From an uncultured Clostridia bacterium (GTDB lineage: Bacteria > Bacillota > Clostridia > TANB77 > CAG-508): a stretch of DNA of 64,000 bases. The stretch lies in the NCBI GenBank assembly GCA_944392455.1, contig CALXWP010000009.1, positions 1 through 64,000 of the forward strand. The letters are read 5' to 3'. The position numbers were made by a program, and so were the translations under genes. Below the pieces are notes generated by a model that ran no database searches, was not told the origin of the DNA, and was given only the letters and a program-made list of their open reading frames with translations. Positions 1 to 7,676 of this stretch are shown here, in pieces (position 1 is the stretch's first letter; every line of letters begins with the position of its first letter).

Positions 1-232
1 CCCAAGGGTTTGCTATTTTTATCATTTCTCGCAATCTTCCTTTCTTTTTTCATTTGGTTTTTTCTTAGAAAATACTGGTTTTTCTGGTATTTTCTTTTAT
101 TTATTTTTCTAATTTTTTGTCTATTAACAAAATCATTATATCATACTTATTTTATATTGTAACATTATTTTTTATTTTTTTATATACTTTTTTATTAGAA
201 ATTTTTTCCTTTATAAATTATTTAAAATTCTA
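1..232. other. Left-edge stretch without a supported gene
   Basis: Very AT-rich. On the minus strand an ATG at 53 opens a Lys-rich frame that runs off the left edge, and a second ATG at 25 opens another frame. Neither has a convincing ribosome binding site except a weak AAGGAAG before the second. An 8-bp inverted repeat (about 68-95, GAAAATAC...GTATTTTC) followed by a T-rich run could be a plus-strand terminator. Nothing firmer can be said. Confidence 0.3.
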
Positions 233-233
233 A

Positions 234-268
234 GACGGTGGAGATAGCACGAAGCTTTTTCCACCGCC
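234..268 (-). terminator. Rho-independent terminator of the 102-residue orphan gene
   Basis: On the minus strand GGCGGTGGA and TCCACCGTC form a 9-bp stem, with one G-T pair, ten bases after the stop of the gene ending at 279. The following U-tract is poor but AT-rich. It is GC-rich compared with the other terminators here, like the gene it follows. Confidence 0.6.
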
Positions 269-278
269 TGTTTTGCTG

Positions 279-587
279 TTACTTCTCCTGAAGAACCGGG
301 TTATGTATTTCTAAATCTAGCCCCTTCACCTTCACGGTTACTCTAAAAAATCCTTTGGCAATGCCAAACAGTACCTCCAGTGCATTTAGCACATGATAAC
401 GTTCTCCTCCAAACACATCACCTGTGATGTATAAATCATTTCCTTCAAAAACAAATTCATACTCACAATCTTTTCTGCCTCCAGACCGCATAGGTTGTCC
501 TTCCTTATCGTGTCTGATAGTTATTCCTACCCATTCCTCCACGATAAAGCTGTTTTTCTTTTTCAGCTCTTCAATTGTTGTTACCAT
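279..587 (-). CDS. Hypothetical protein, compositionally foreign (102 aa)
   Basis: Product not recognised. It encodes a 102-residue, mixed-charge, apparently soluble protein with no signal peptide or membrane segment. The start is an ATG preceded by AGGAGGACAAAAA. The codons are clearly richer in G and C than those of the adjacent valS (for example ACC, CTG, CCG and GGC appear), which suggests a recent transfer. It stands alone: a folded leader lies upstream (629-659) and its own terminator downstream (234-268). The unknown gene at 25080-25565 has the same GC-richer look and a structured leader. Real gene: fairly sure. Function: unknown. Confidence 0.7.
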   Translation of the reverse strand: MVTTIEELKKKNSFIVEEWVGITIRHDKEGQPMRSGGRKDCEYEFVFEGNDLYITGDVFGGERYHVLNALEVLFGIAKGFFRVTVKVKGLDLEIHNPVLQEK

Positions 588-628
588 TTTTTGTCCTCCT
601 ATATTTTATTTTTACATCGGAGAACATC

Positions 629-659
629 GTTAGTCCTCCGAATTACTCGGAAGGCTAAC
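629..659 (-). promoter_or_regulatory. Structured 5' leader hairpin upstream of the 102-aa gene
   Basis: On the minus strand GTTAG...CTAAC encloses TTCCGA/TCGGAG around a 5-base loop. Just downstream, CTCCG could instead pair with the CGGAG of this hairpin, so two alternative folds are possible. The leader ends about 40 bases before the start codon. A regulatory role is inference; the inverted repeat is visible. Confidence 0.4.
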
Positions 660-723
660 TAAAAAACCTTCACAATATAATTATATCAAAGTTGTTTACC
701 TTAGTCAAACTTTATGTAAATTT

Positions 724-758
724 AACAAGCAATTGTGGACTATCCACAATTGCTTGTT
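724..758 (-). terminator. valS terminator: perfect 16-bp inverted repeat
   Basis: AACAAGCAATTGTGGA and its exact complement flank a 3-base loop, immediately after the valS stop codon on the minus strand. The trailing sequence is TTAAATTT rather than a pure U-run, so termination strength is uncertain, but the stem is very stable. Confidence 0.7.
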
Positions 759-764
759 ACTTGT

Positions 765-3464
765 CTATAAACTTGCTAATCTTTCTTTTGCTGTTTCTAA
801 CATATCTTTATAATTTGCAAGCTTTTCTCTTTCTTCATTAACTTTAGCTTCTGGAGCTTTATTAACAAATCCTGGATTAGATAGCATTTTTTCTCCTCTT
901 GCTACTTCTCCTTCTAATCTTGTTACTTCAGCTTCTAATCTTTTTCTTTCTTCTTCAATATCAATTAATCCCTCTAATGGTATATATACTTCTATATCAT
1001 TTAATATAATTGACATTGCATTTTTTAATTTTTTCTCTTGCTCTTCTTTTCCTAATTCATCTAGTTTTTCTACAACTGTTACTTTATTTGCAAATCCTAA
1101 TTTTTCTAGTATTTCTTCTACTTCTTCTATTTCATTTTTGTATTTTGAAGTTACTATAATTAATTCTGATTTTTTACTTGGATGAATATTTTTAGTATTT
1201 CTTATATTTCTTATTCCAACTATAATTTCTTTAATTCTTTCTACAGCCTCTTCCTCTTTATCAAACATAAATCCATCTCTAATATCAGGCCATTTTGCTA
1301 CTATTAAATCTTCTGTTCCAAAGCAAATTAGTTTAGAATATATTTCTGCTGTAACAAATGGCATAAATGGATGCAATAATTTTAAAGAAGAACCAAATAC
1401 ATGATTTAATATATCACTTACAGCAACTTTTTCCTCTTCATTATCACTATATATACGTGGTTTTACCATTTCTATATACCAATCACAAAATTCATTCCAT
1501 ATAAAGTTATAGATTTTATCTAGTGCTACTCCTAAATCATAATTATCTAAGTTTCTTGTTACTTCGGCTACTAATTTATCAAATTTATTTAATATCCATT
1601 TATCTTCTATTCTTAATAAATCAGGATTATATTTTTTATTTTTTTCAAATACTTCGAAGCAGAAATCTCTTACTTTATCCTCATCTGCTAATGAGTTAAT
1701 TATAAATTTTGCTGCATTCCAAATCTTATTTGCAAAGTTTGATGCTTGTTCTAGTTTTTCTGGCATGTATCTAATATCATTTCCCATTGTTGTTCCTGAA
1801 ATTACTGCAAATCTTAAGCTATCGGCTCCATATTCATCAATTACTTCTATTGGATCAATACCATTTCCTAATGTTTTAGACATTTTTCTTCCTTGACTAT
1901 CACGTACCATACCATGAATTAGTATATCTTTAAATGGTGCTTTACCAGTAAATTCTAGTCCTTGTGACATCATTCTTGATACCCAGAAAGTAATAATATC
2001 AAAACCTGTTACTAATACATTTGTTGGATAAAATGTTTTATAATCTTCTGTCTCTGTATTAGGCCATCCAAGTGTTGAGAAAGGCCATAATGCACTACTA
2101 AACCATGTATCTAGTGTATCTTCATCTTGATGTAATTTAGTACTTCCACATTTCTCACATTTTTCAGGAGCTTTTTTAGCAACATTTATATGACCGCAGT
2201 CATCACAATAATATGCAGGTATTCTATGTCCCCACCATAATTGTCTTGAAATACACCAATCTTGTATATTATCAAGCCAATTAAAATATTGTTTTTCATA
2301 TTTCTTAGGAATAAATCTTGCTTCATCATTTCTTACTGAATCTGCAGCTTTTTTAGCTAAGTCTTTCATAGATACAAACCATTGCTCAGATATTTTTGGT
2401 TCTATTGTGCTTTTACATCTTTCACATTTTGCAACATTATGTGTATAATCTTCTATTTTTACAATAGCTCCTAGCTTTTCTAGATCTTCAACAATAGCTT
2501 TTCTTGCATCTAGTAAATCCATTCCTTTATATTTAGGTACTAAATCACCCATTTTATTATCATCATCAAATACATTAATAATTTCTAAATTATGTTTTAA
2601 TCCTGCTTGATAGTCATTCATATCATGTGCAGGTGTTATTTTAACACAACCTGTTCCAAATTCTTTATCTACAAAATTATCTGCTATAATTGGTATTTCT
2701 TTATTCATAATTGGAAGTATACATGTTTTTCCAACTAGGTCTTTATATCTTTCATCATCTGGATGAACTGCTACTGCTGTATCTCCTAGCATTGTTTCTG
2801 GTCTTGTTGTTGCAACTATAATATATCTATCATCTTCACCAGTTATTTTATATCTAATATGCCATAAATGTGATGCTTCTTCTTTATATTCAACTTCTGC
2901 ATCAGATATAGATGTTTTACAACTTGGACAATAATTTATCATTCTTGTACCTTTATATATTAACCCTTTATTATATAAATCTACAAATTGCTCTAAAACA
3001 GCATCCGATAAACCTTCATCTAAAGTAAATCTTTTTCTATCCCAATCACAAGAGCATCCAAGCTTTTTTTGTTGTCTTTCTATTGTTCCACCATAAAGTC
3101 TAGTCCAAGCCCATGCTTCTTCTAGGAATTTTTCTCTACCTAAATCTTGTTTAGATTTTCCTTCTTTTTTTAATTTTTCAACTACTTTCATTTCAGTTGA
3201 AATAGCCGCATGATCTGTTCCAGGAAGCCATAATGTATTATATCTTTGCATTCTTTTAAAACGAATCAATATATCTTGTATTGTGTCATCTAAAGCATGC
3301 CCCATATGAAGCTTTCCTGTTACATTTGGTGGTGGCATCATAATACAAAAACTTTCTTTAGTCTTATCCATACTTGGTTTAAAATATCCTTTACTTTCCC
3401 ATTCTTCATATAGTTTTTCTTCAAAATCTTTTGGATTATATTTATCATTTAATTTTTTCTCCAT
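765..3464 (-). CDS. valS: Valine--tRNA ligase
   Basis: Class I aminoacyl-tRNA synthetase that charges tRNA-Val in the cytoplasm. It has about 899 residues, usual for bacterial ValRS. The PPPNVTGKLHMGH signature holds the HIGH-type motif (HMGH) near residue 60. The KMSKT loop lies near residue 550 (Thr replaces the commoner Ser). An editing CP1 domain lies between them, with zinc-ribbon Cys pairs (CPSC, CERC, CDDC, CEKC). A C-terminal Val-RS tRNA-binding coiled coil ends the protein. I chose the ATG at 3464 because GGAGG lies six bases upstream; the longer TTG frame from 3485 would cover that site. It is the second gene after a valine T-box, so uncharged tRNA-Val should induce it. Confidence 0.97.
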   Translation of the reverse strand: MEKKLNDKYNPKDFEEKLYEEWESKGYFKPSMDKTKESFCIMMPPPNVTGKLHMGHALDDTIQDILIRFKRMQRYNTLWLPGTDHAAISTEMKVVEKLKKEGKSKQDLGREKFLEEAWAWTRLYGGTIERQQKKLGCSCDWDRKRFTLDEGLSDAVLEQFVDLYNKGLIYKGTRMINYCPSCKTSISDAEVEYKEEASHLWHIRYKITGEDDRYIIVATTRPETMLGDTAVAVHPDDERYKDLVGKTCILPIMNKEIPIIADNFVDKEFGTGCVKITPAHDMNDYQAGLKHNLEIINVFDDDNKMGDLVPKYKGMDLLDARKAIVEDLEKLGAIVKIEDYTHNVAKCERCKSTIEPKISEQWFVSMKDLAKKAADSVRNDEARFIPKKYEKQYFNWLDNIQDWCISRQLWWGHRIPAYYCDDCGHINVAKKAPEKCEKCGSTKLHQDEDTLDTWFSSALWPFSTLGWPNTETEDYKTFYPTNVLVTGFDIITFWVSRMMSQGLEFTGKAPFKDILIHGMVRDSQGRKMSKTLGNGIDPIEVIDEYGADSLRFAVISGTTMGNDIRYMPEKLEQASNFANKIWNAAKFIINSLADEDKVRDFCFEVFEKNKKYNPDLLRIEDKWILNKFDKLVAEVTRNLDNYDLGVALDKIYNFIWNEFCDWYIEMVKPRIYSDNEEEKVAVSDILNHVFGSSLKLLHPFMPFVTAEIYSKLICFGTEDLIVAKWPDIRDGFMFDKEEEAVERIKEIIVGIRNIRNTKNIHPSKKSELIIVTSKYKNEIEEVEEILEKLGFANKVTVVEKLDELGKEEQEKKLKNAMSIILNDIEVYIPLEGLIDIEEERKRLEAEVTRLEGEVARGEKMLSNPGFVNKAPEAKVNEEREKLANYKDMLETAKERLASL

Positions 3465-3499
3465 AGCAATCCTCCTAATTTTCAAATTATATTAATTTA

Positions 3500-3919
3500 C
3501 TAAAATTTAAATAGATTTAACCCTATTTCATCATTAAATTCTCTTTCCACTTTTCCAGAAATGACTCGTATAAACATCTCACATGTAGCACTTACTTTCG
3601 CATAATTTAAATGACCTCCATAAACTTTATTTTCTTTATCTCCTGCACTCATATGAATATGGTTATATAGATTTCCTTCCTTTGTTGTAATACTTCCTGT
3701 TAATGAGACTATTTCAAAATCTCCTTTGTGTACCCCAGAATAATATTTCTTATCTCCAGTATTAAATAATCCTACTTCAAATTCTCCTACTGCTCCTAAT
3801 GCATTTACATTAGCTAAAGTTACATTTTCTTTTTTACATACTTCTAACATTTTTTCTATTATTTCTTCTCCTTTATCAATTCTCACGACTATGTCTTCTC
3901 CAAATCTTCTATATTCCAT
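3500..3919 (-). CDS. PPC (DUF296) domain protein
   Basis: A 139-residue protein that is a single PPC/DUF296 domain, the fold shared with plant AT-hook proteins (there fused to AT-hooks) and with many stand-alone bacterial proteins. Visible family features are the central segment around NALGAVGEFEVG, the SLTGSI strand and the conserved histidine cluster NHIHMS near residue 88, a metal-site-like motif, followed by GGHL. Stand-alone bacterial members often form trimers; their function is not established. The gene lies between the T-box and valS, 35 bases upstream of the valS start, so it should be co-regulated by valine starvation. No membrane segment or AT-hook is present. Confidence 0.85.
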   Translation of the reverse strand: MEYRRFGEDIVVRIDKGEEIIEKMLEVCKKENVTLANVNALGAVGEFEVGLFNTGDKKYYSGVHKGDFEIVSLTGSITTKEGNLYNHIHMSAGDKENKVYGGHLNYAKVSATCEMFIRVISGKVEREFNDEIGLNLFKF

Positions 3920-4065
3920 TTTCTTTCCTCCTTTATATTTATTTTTGTTTTTTAATATTTTTAATTTTTATTTGATTTTAATTTATTTTTTTATCCAATA
4001 AATTCATGATTATTTTTATTCATACTGCATATACTATTAAAAGCAATATCATAAAAAATATAACA

Positions 4066-4340
4066 AAAAAGCTCACCCTATATAAGGGCAAGCTATTAAC
4101 TTACGGTACCACCTTAATTCACAATATATTAACATTAATTATATTTAACATAATAATATTATTATATACTGTATCTTAACTACTTTTAACGCAAGTTATA
4201 CGTATATAGCTACTAAAACTTTCACCATATCTGCTCTAAAGCTACCTTCAATTTATATTCTATTAGAAGCTCACAGCGTAATCACTTCTATTCTCTTTAT
4301 AGAACTCTTAAATTTACTCCTCTTTTTCATAGCATTTAAT
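4066..4340 (-). promoter_or_regulatory. T-box riboswitch, probable valine specificity
   Basis: On the minus strand the leader carries the conserved T-box AAGGTGGTACCG (4104-4115). It is followed by a terminator hairpin AGCTTGCCCT/AGGGTGAGCT and a U-run (about 4068-4094). Upstream lie an AGAGAATAGAAG element, the GAAGGTAGC specifier region and the AGAGC...GGTGAAAG stem II/III elements. Reading the specifier as GUA gives valine, which agrees with valS downstream. A GGU (Gly) register is possible by eye, but the gene context rejects it. The leader precedes the PPC gene rather than valS directly. Confidence 0.88.
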
Positions 4341-4523
4341 ATATTTTGTTACATATTTTCTTAGTTATTACCAAATTAGTTACTATGTTAACATATTTTA
4401 TTAAAAAAATCAATATTTTGTAACTTTTTTTCTTTAATAACTAGTTTTTACCCATTTAAATTAGATTATTCAAATTTCTTTAATTATTCCTTCTTTTTTT
4501 CTACAATTTTTTCTTTTTTTCTC

Positions 4524-4552
4524 TTGAATTTATTTTCTATTTGATATATTAT
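4524..4552 (+). promoter_or_regulatory. Sigma-A type promoter for the DUF4912/GH57 genes
   Basis: TTGAAT, a 17-base spacer and TATTAT, ending about 33 bases before the chosen DUF4912 start codon. Overlapping TATATT hexamers make the exact -10 uncertain. The region from about 4360 to here otherwise holds only AT-rich sequence between divergent units. Confidence 0.5.
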
Positions 4553-4585
4553 ATATTAGAATATTTTATTTTTACGGAGGAAAAG

Positions 4586-5629
4586 ATGCTAATAAAAAAA
4601 TCTAAAGATGAATTAAAAAATGTTAAACAAAATATGGTTGAGGATACTATAGTAGAGAATGTTTCTGCCGAAACTGATACTGATGCTCCTCTAAAGAAAA
4701 CTACAAAAAAAGCAACTAAAAAAACTAAATCAGAAACTACACCTAAGAAGGAAACAGTATCAAAAACAAAGAAAGTAGCTTCTGATAAAGAAAGTAAAAA
4801 AAGTAGTAAGTCAACTGATAAAAAAGTTTCTAGCACTAAAACTGCGTCTTCTAAAAAGAAAACAGCAACTAAAAAGACTACTAAAATTGCATCTAAGAGA
4901 ACAATTAAAAAAGCATCTTCTTCTAAGAAACAGGTTACAGCAACTGTAGAATATTATGACCTACCATATAGATATAATCAAACAGTTGTAAAAATATTAG
5001 CTCAAACACCTACAATGCTTTTTATCTATTGGGATATCTCTGATGATGATAGAAATTCATATATTCAAAAATATGGTGAATCATTCTTTAATGATACAAA
5101 ACCTGTTTTAATAATCACAAATAAGACTATGAACTATACTTTTGAAGTTGAAATAAATGATTTTGCAAATAGCTGGTATTTACCTTTAAATGATCCTGAT
5201 TGTGATTATTCAGTTGAATTAGGCAGAAGACCAAAATATCCAAATAACCAAAATAATACAAATAATATGATAATGAATAATGCTGAAAAAGATAATACAG
5301 ATAATGATTCAGAAATAAAATATTATCAACCATTAGACAATTATATATATATTTGTACTTCTAATGATATGGAAATGCCTAATAATCACATACTATTTGA
5401 CAGATTAGGTAAATCAGTCTTCTTTAAAAATGTAAAAAATAATTTTATAGAAGAAAAGTATATTTCTTCATTATCATTTATAACAAATATAGGAAAAGTA
5501 TATAATATATATGATTTATATAAAGAAATGTATAAAGATGAAATAAATGTAGAAGATTTATCTTCTGACAAGTTAAATTTAAATCTTTCTTCTTCAGGTG
5601 GATCTTCAAGTAGTTCTACTTTTAAATAA
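4586..5629 (+). CDS. DUF4912 domain protein with Lys/Thr/Ser-rich N-terminal tail
   Basis: About 347 residues from the ATG at 4586, which follows GGAGGAAAAG; the upstream in-frame ATG at 4541 has no such site. Residues about 40-125 are a low-complexity basic tail made of KKTTKK, TKKTK and SKKK-like runs, resembling histone H1 or eukaryote-like nucleic-acid-binding tails. A DUF4912 domain follows (YDLPYRYNQT... LFIYWDIS), and the C-terminus is Ser/Gly-rich. DUF4912 proteins are often encoded beside GH57 (DUF1957) alpha-glucan enzymes, and that is the case here: the GH57 gene begins 46 bases downstream. A glycogen-organising or carbohydrate-binding role is inference. No signal peptide. Confidence 0.8.
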   Translation: MLIKKSKDELKNVKQNMVEDTIVENVSAETDTDAPLKKTTKKATKKTKSETTPKKETVSKTKKVASDKESKKSSKSTDKKVSSTKTASSKKKTATKKTTKIASKRTIKKASSSKKQVTATVEYYDLPYRYNQTVVKILAQTPTMLFIYWDISDDDRNSYIQKYGESFFNDTKPVLIITNKTMNYTFEVEINDFANSWYLPLNDPDCDYSVELGRRPKYPNNQNNTNNMIMNNAEKDNTDNDSEIKYYQPLDNYIYICTSNDMEMPNNHILFDRLGKSVFFKNVKNNFIEEKYISSLSFITNIGKVYNIYDLYKEMYKDEINVEDLSSDKLNLNLSSSGGSSSSSTFK

Positions 5630-5675
5630 TACTTAAGTGTAGAAAGATATATACTAAGAAAGGTTTTGGTTAAAT

Positions 5676-7268
5676 ATGACAAAAGAGAAAGGATATGTAA
5701 GTTTTGTGCTTCATGCACATTTACCTTTTATCCATCATCCAGAAAGTGAAGATTATTTAGAAGAACAATGGCTTTATGAAGCCATATCAGAAACATATAT
5801 TCCGCTTCTTTTAAACTTTCAAAAACTAGTGGAGGAAAAAGTTGATTTTAGAATTACTATGTCACTTACTCCTCCTCTTCTTAATATGTTGGATAATAAA
5901 TTATTACAAGAAAGATATATTAAATATTTAAAAAAGCATATTGAACTTGCTGAAAAAGAAGTTGTAAGAACAAAATATGATGCACGATTAAATGAACTTT
6001 CAAAATATTATTTAGATAGATATACTAATGATCTACATGTTTTCAAAGATGTATATAATTGTAATCTAATTCAAGGCTTTAAACATTTTCAAGATATTGG
6101 TGTATTAGAAATAATCACTTGCGGAGCAACACATGGTTACTTCCCTATTTTATATATTACTGAGCAAACTGTCAAAGCTCAAATTGCAGTTGGTGTTCAA
6201 ACATATGAAAAATATTTTGGTAGAAAACCTCGTGGAATTTGGCTTCCTGAATGTGGTTATGTTCCAGAAGCAGATAAATATTTAAAAGAATTTGGAATAG
6301 ATTATATTATTACAGAATCTCATGGAATACTATATGCAAATCCAACTCCAATTTATGGAACATTTGCCCCAATAGTTTCACCTGAAGGAGTTATCGCTTT
6401 TGGTAGAGATATGGAATCATCAAGACAGGTATGGAGTTCAATTAATGGATATCCAGGTGATTTTAATTATAGAGAATTTTATAGAGATATTGGATATGAT
6501 ACAGATTATGATTATATAAAACCATATATAGCATCTAATGGTGTAAGAGTCCATACAGGTATAAAATATTACAGAATTACTGGCAAAGATTGCGAAAAAG
6601 ATTATTATAATATCCAATGGGCTAAAGATTCTGTTGAAAAGCAAACTGGTCATTTCTTTGATTGTAGAAATGCACAAATTGAACATTTAGCACCACTTAT
6701 GGGCAACCCACCTATTATTTTATGCCCTTATGATGCTGAGCTTTATGGTCATTGGTGGTATGAAGGGCCTTACTGGTTATACATATTATTTAAAAAGATA
6801 TATTATGATGATTGCAATTTTAAATTAATTACACCTAGTGAATATATAGATAAATATCCTTTAATGCAAGTTTCTACACCTTGTAGATCAAGCTGGGGTG
6901 CAAATGGTTATAGTGAAGTATGGCTTAATCCAACTAATGATTATGCACATAGACATTTACATGTCGCAGGTGATCGTATGGTTGAACTTACTCACCTATA
7001 TCCTAATGAAGAAAAAGATTCACTTAGAAGAAAAGCATTAAATCAATGTGCAAGAGAACTTCTTTTAGCACAAAGTAGTGACTGGTTATTTATTATAACT
7101 AATGGAACTATGGTTGATTATGCTAAGAAAAGAATAAAAGATCATATAGGAAGATTCACTAAATTATATTATCAAATAAAAAATGATGATATAGATGAAG
7201 CATTTCTTAAAGATATTTATAAAAAAGATTGTATATTCCCTGAAATAGATTATATGATTTATTATTAA
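5676..7268 (+). CDS. GH57 family 1,4-alpha-glucan branching enzyme (AmyC/DUF1957 type)
   Basis: A 530-residue glycoside hydrolase family 57 protein with the DUF1957-type C-terminal helical domain. The N-terminal VLHAHLPF motif, the IWLPECGY motif near residue 190 (Glu as expected nucleophile) and the YDAELYGHWWYEGP motif near residue 350 (Asp as expected acid/base) are typical of GH57 branching enzymes. It should transfer alpha-1,4 chain ends to 1,6 positions in cytoplasmic glycogen. It follows the DUF4912 gene with a 46-base gap containing AAGAAAGG, probably one transcript, and converges on glgP, which degrades the same polymer. Length is normal for the family. Confidence 0.9.
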   Translation: MTKEKGYVSFVLHAHLPFIHHPESEDYLEEQWLYEAISETYIPLLLNFQKLVEEKVDFRITMSLTPPLLNMLDNKLLQERYIKYLKKHIELAEKEVVRTKYDARLNELSKYYLDRYTNDLHVFKDVYNCNLIQGFKHFQDIGVLEIITCGATHGYFPILYITEQTVKAQIAVGVQTYEKYFGRKPRGIWLPECGYVPEADKYLKEFGIDYIITESHGILYANPTPIYGTFAPIVSPEGVIAFGRDMESSRQVWSSINGYPGDFNYREFYRDIGYDTDYDYIKPYIASNGVRVHTGIKYYRITGKDCEKDYYNIQWAKDSVEKQTGHFFDCRNAQIEHLAPLMGNPPIILCPYDAELYGHWWYEGPYWLYILFKKIYYDDCNFKLITPSEYIDKYPLMQVSTPCRSSWGANGYSEVWLNPTNDYAHRHLHVAGDRMVELTHLYPNEEKDSLRRKALNQCARELLLAQSSDWLFIITNGTMVDYAKKRIKDHIGRFTKLYYQIKNDDIDEAFLKDIYKKDCIFPEIDYMIYY

Positions 7269-7299
7269 AATTTATTAATTTTTACGTGTTACATATTAG

Positions 7300-7409
7300 A
7301 AAAGTGACTTCGCCTATTGTAGCAGCTTTGCAAATATGCATAATTCAAGGAAACTTAATCTTTGTTACACAGAAAATTTTCTTACTAAATTTCCTATGCA
7401 ACAAAAAAA
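7300..7409. repeat. Dispersed structured repeat, copy 1
   Basis: The segment from GCTTTGCAAATA (7325) through CAAGGAAACTTAATCTT to TTTCCTATGCAACAAAAAAA matches 27396-27507 at most positions, with the same order of blocks. In copy 2 the flanks of the variable part form a 15-16 bp inverted repeat; here that stem is weaker. It lies between the convergent GH57 and small-membrane-protein genes. It could be a non-autonomous element or an RNA structure. An open frame running through it (7286-7675, plus strand) is not credible as a protein. Confidence 0.55.
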
Positions 7410-7445
7410 TGATAATACTAATTAATTTAAGTATTATCATTTTTT
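7404..7445. terminator. Bidirectional terminator
   Basis: AAAAAATGATAATACT and its exact complement flank a short AT loop, with A and T runs on both sides. It can therefore stop both the minus-strand small gene (ending at 7477) and the plus-strand GH57 transcript. Confidence 0.75.
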
Positions 7446-7476
7446 ATTATGTTTTTTATTTATATAAAAGAGGAAT

Positions 7477-7647
7477 TTATTTTGAAACAATAAAACAATA
7501 TATCAAAATTGAAAGTACTACTAGTAAAACAAGTCCTGCAATTATATATACTAAAGGAAATGAATATCTTTTATTACTTGCAGTAGTATCTGCTTTTTCT
7601 TTAACTTCTTTTTTCTCTTCCATCTTTACATCTTTATCTTTTGTCAT
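7477..7647 (-). CDS. Small single-pass membrane protein (56 aa)
   Basis: A short frame starts with ATG at 7647, after an ideal AAAGGAGGAAAAT site. The first half is highly charged (MTKDKDVKMEEKKE...). A hydrophobic stretch of about 20 residues (VYIIAGLVLLVVLSILIY) follows near the C-terminus, so it is predicted to be a tail-anchored or single-pass membrane peptide. It follows glgP by 29 bases in the same direction and ends just before a terminator, so it is probably the last gene of the glgP transcript. No family recognised. Confidence 0.65.
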   Translation of the reverse strand: MTKDKDVKMEEKKEVKEKADTTASNKRYSFPLVYIIAGLVLLVVLSILIYCFIVSK

Positions 7648-7676
7648 ATTTTCCTCCTTTTATTTTCATTATTAAT

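Noticed and set aside
4549..4836. Hydrophobic minus-strand frame opposite the DUF4912 tail
   Set aside because: It is the complement of the Lys/Thr/Ser-rich repeats, which automatically reads as Phe/Val/Leu-rich sequence; no start signal.
7286..7675. 129-codon open frame on the plus strand
   Set aside because: It crosses the dispersed repeat and a terminator and is antisense to the well-supported 56-residue gene at 7477-7647; no ribosome binding site.
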